Source: Lactovum sp047974165 (lineage in GTDB: Bacteria; Bacillota; Bacilli; Lactobacillales; Streptococcaceae). Taken from it: 5,685 nt of DNA. Below, piece by piece: positions 4,819-5,685 of this stretch. Each line of letters starts with the position of its first letter. Positions within the stretch are counted from its first letter, which is position 1. The stretch lies in contig JBKECB010000075.1 in assembly GCA_047974165.1 (NCBI GenBank), positions 1 to 5,685 of the forward strand, given 5' to 3'. The notes beneath the pieces are model-generated. The model saw nothing but the letters and a program-made list of their open reading frames with translations. It made no database searches and was not told where the DNA came from. The translations under genes were made by a program, and so were the position numbers.

Positions 4819-5685
4819 CTCTTTAAACTTTCTTTTAAGTATAAGCTAAACTATCTGCCTTTAATCCTTCCATTTTGTGTCCTCTTTATTTTTCTATTGA
4901 TGAATATGTCTGTAGATAAAAATATTGAATTTATAACGATGATAGATGATAAAAGAGGAAATTCAAGTCAATACTTTTATCATAGAGTCAGTAGAAGATT
5001 TTTTCCAATCTGAAGAAGAGCAGATGAGTATGTCAAAAGAGAACTTACTAGAAATAGAAAAAGAACATTAGCGAGCAAAAGAAAAGAATGAAGAAAGAAA
5101 AAATGCTGTTCAATACGCTGAAAATGGAGAATGGAAAAAAGCCTTGGAGATTATGCTTAGACTCCAACTTGAAAATCTTAATCCTGAAGAGGGGCTAAAT
5201 GAGTCAATATATGATGAGATAGAAGCTTCTCATCAAAAACAAGAGGTTATATATACAAGATTAGTGGCAGAAAATATAGCACTGGATAATCTAGGCGTAG
5301 AAGACTTGACCTTCTTTTTCTTTATCGTATGCAAGATTACGTTTTTCTAACGATTATTCTGATTTGTTTTATCAGTTTATTGGTTTTATTTTTCTACAAA
5401 TTTTGTAGGAAAGATAGATATTGAGAGGATGTTTCCGGTATCTTCAATCTCTTTATTCTTGAGCAAGTTATTCTTTGCTTTCCTCTATCTTGTATTCTTT
5501 TATTTCCTTTATTTGTTATTTTCTTTTGTGACTGCTTCATTACTTAATGGTACGAGCTCTTGGAATTATCCCCTTGATTTTTGATACTGGAAGTTATCGA
5601 GAAATTATCAGTGTAGGCAAAATAATCTCACAGACTGCTTTACTTTATATTTTAAGTTTATTACTTTTGATAGTTTTTTAATCTT
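4819..5685 (+). pseudogene. ABC-2-type transporter permease, multiply frameshifted, runs off the window
   Basis: Joined frames give an ABC-2-like layout. A short head FKLSFKYKLN leads to a first membrane segment YLPLILPFCVLFIFLLMN, then a long charged, probably extracellular loop (about 4900-5310) rich in Glu and Lys. Membrane segments follow: DYVFLTIILICFISLLVLF, then SKLFFAFLYLVFFYFLYLLF, and TALLYILSLLLLIVF near the end. The block IERMFPVSSISLFLSKL fits the cytoplasmic segment before the third helix in this family, and NYPLIFDTG is also typical. Lesions: a shift between 4943 and 4985, TAG at 5069-5071 (perhaps once a Gln codon), a shift at 5311-5325, one extra T at 5389-5393, one extra C at 5570-5573, and TAA at 5679-5681 after a T run. 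The start codon is gone. Substrate unknown; antimicrobial peptide export or immunity is possible. Open frames at 4747-5013 and 5144-5350 are pieces of this ruin, not genes. Confidence 0.75.

Noticed and set aside
5144..5350. 68-codon open frame as a separate gene
   Set aside because: It is the middle of the permease's charged loop, in phase with sequence upstream of TAG 5069-5071, has no ribosome binding site at its ATG, and runs out of frame at 5311-5325.
1..5685. CRISPR arrays, tRNA or rRNA genes, insertion sequences, phage attachment sites
   Set aside because: I saw no regularly spaced repeats, cloverleaf genes, transposase fragments or flanking terminal repeats on either strand.

Overview
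The window comes from a low-GC Gram-positive lactic acid bacterium of the Streptococcaceae, most like Lactococcus. The evidence is AT-rich DNA, AAGGAG-type ribosome binding sites, an S12 of the 137-residue streptococcal/lactococcal type, an S7 starting MRKNRAPKREVLADP (lactococcal style), an EF-G ending in KKNGGNPE, and a Bacillus/Lactococcus-type PurR with a perfect lactococcal PurBox. Species cannot be fixed; EF-G differs enough from the L. lactis protein as I remember it to suggest a less studied relative.

Layout, left to right. Bases 1-218 hold a near-consensus promoter and a leader of about 175 nt. Bases 219-3288 are the str operon: rpsL, rpsG, an intercistronic hairpin with a U tract, and fusA, closed by a strong intrinsic terminator. 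Bases 3289-3404 hold that terminator, a PurBox and a likely weak promoter. Bases 3405-4226 are purR, the PRPP-responsive regulator of purine synthesis; its stop codon sits in the loop of its own terminator.

From 4227 to the end there is no intact gene, but the stretch is not empty. On the plus strand, frame-by-frame reading recovers a decayed ABC transporter. A C-terminal ATPase fragment (signature, Walker B, D-loop and H-loop region; no Walker A) is followed by an ABC-2-type permease that runs off the window. Both carry several frameshifts, many in homopolymer runs, plus stop codons. A 267-base open frame at 4747-5013 is an accidental fusion of the ATPase tail to the permease head. On the minus strand, 4463-4245, are weaker traces of a small secreted peptide gene with a signal-peptide-like start and a Tyr-rich C-terminus.

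The intact genes serve growth: ribosome assembly and decoding (S12, S7), translocation (EF-G) and purine supply (PurR). The right end looks like the graveyard of an accessory locus, possibly a peptide or bacteriocin with its export/immunity transporter. I see no convincing intact novel system.
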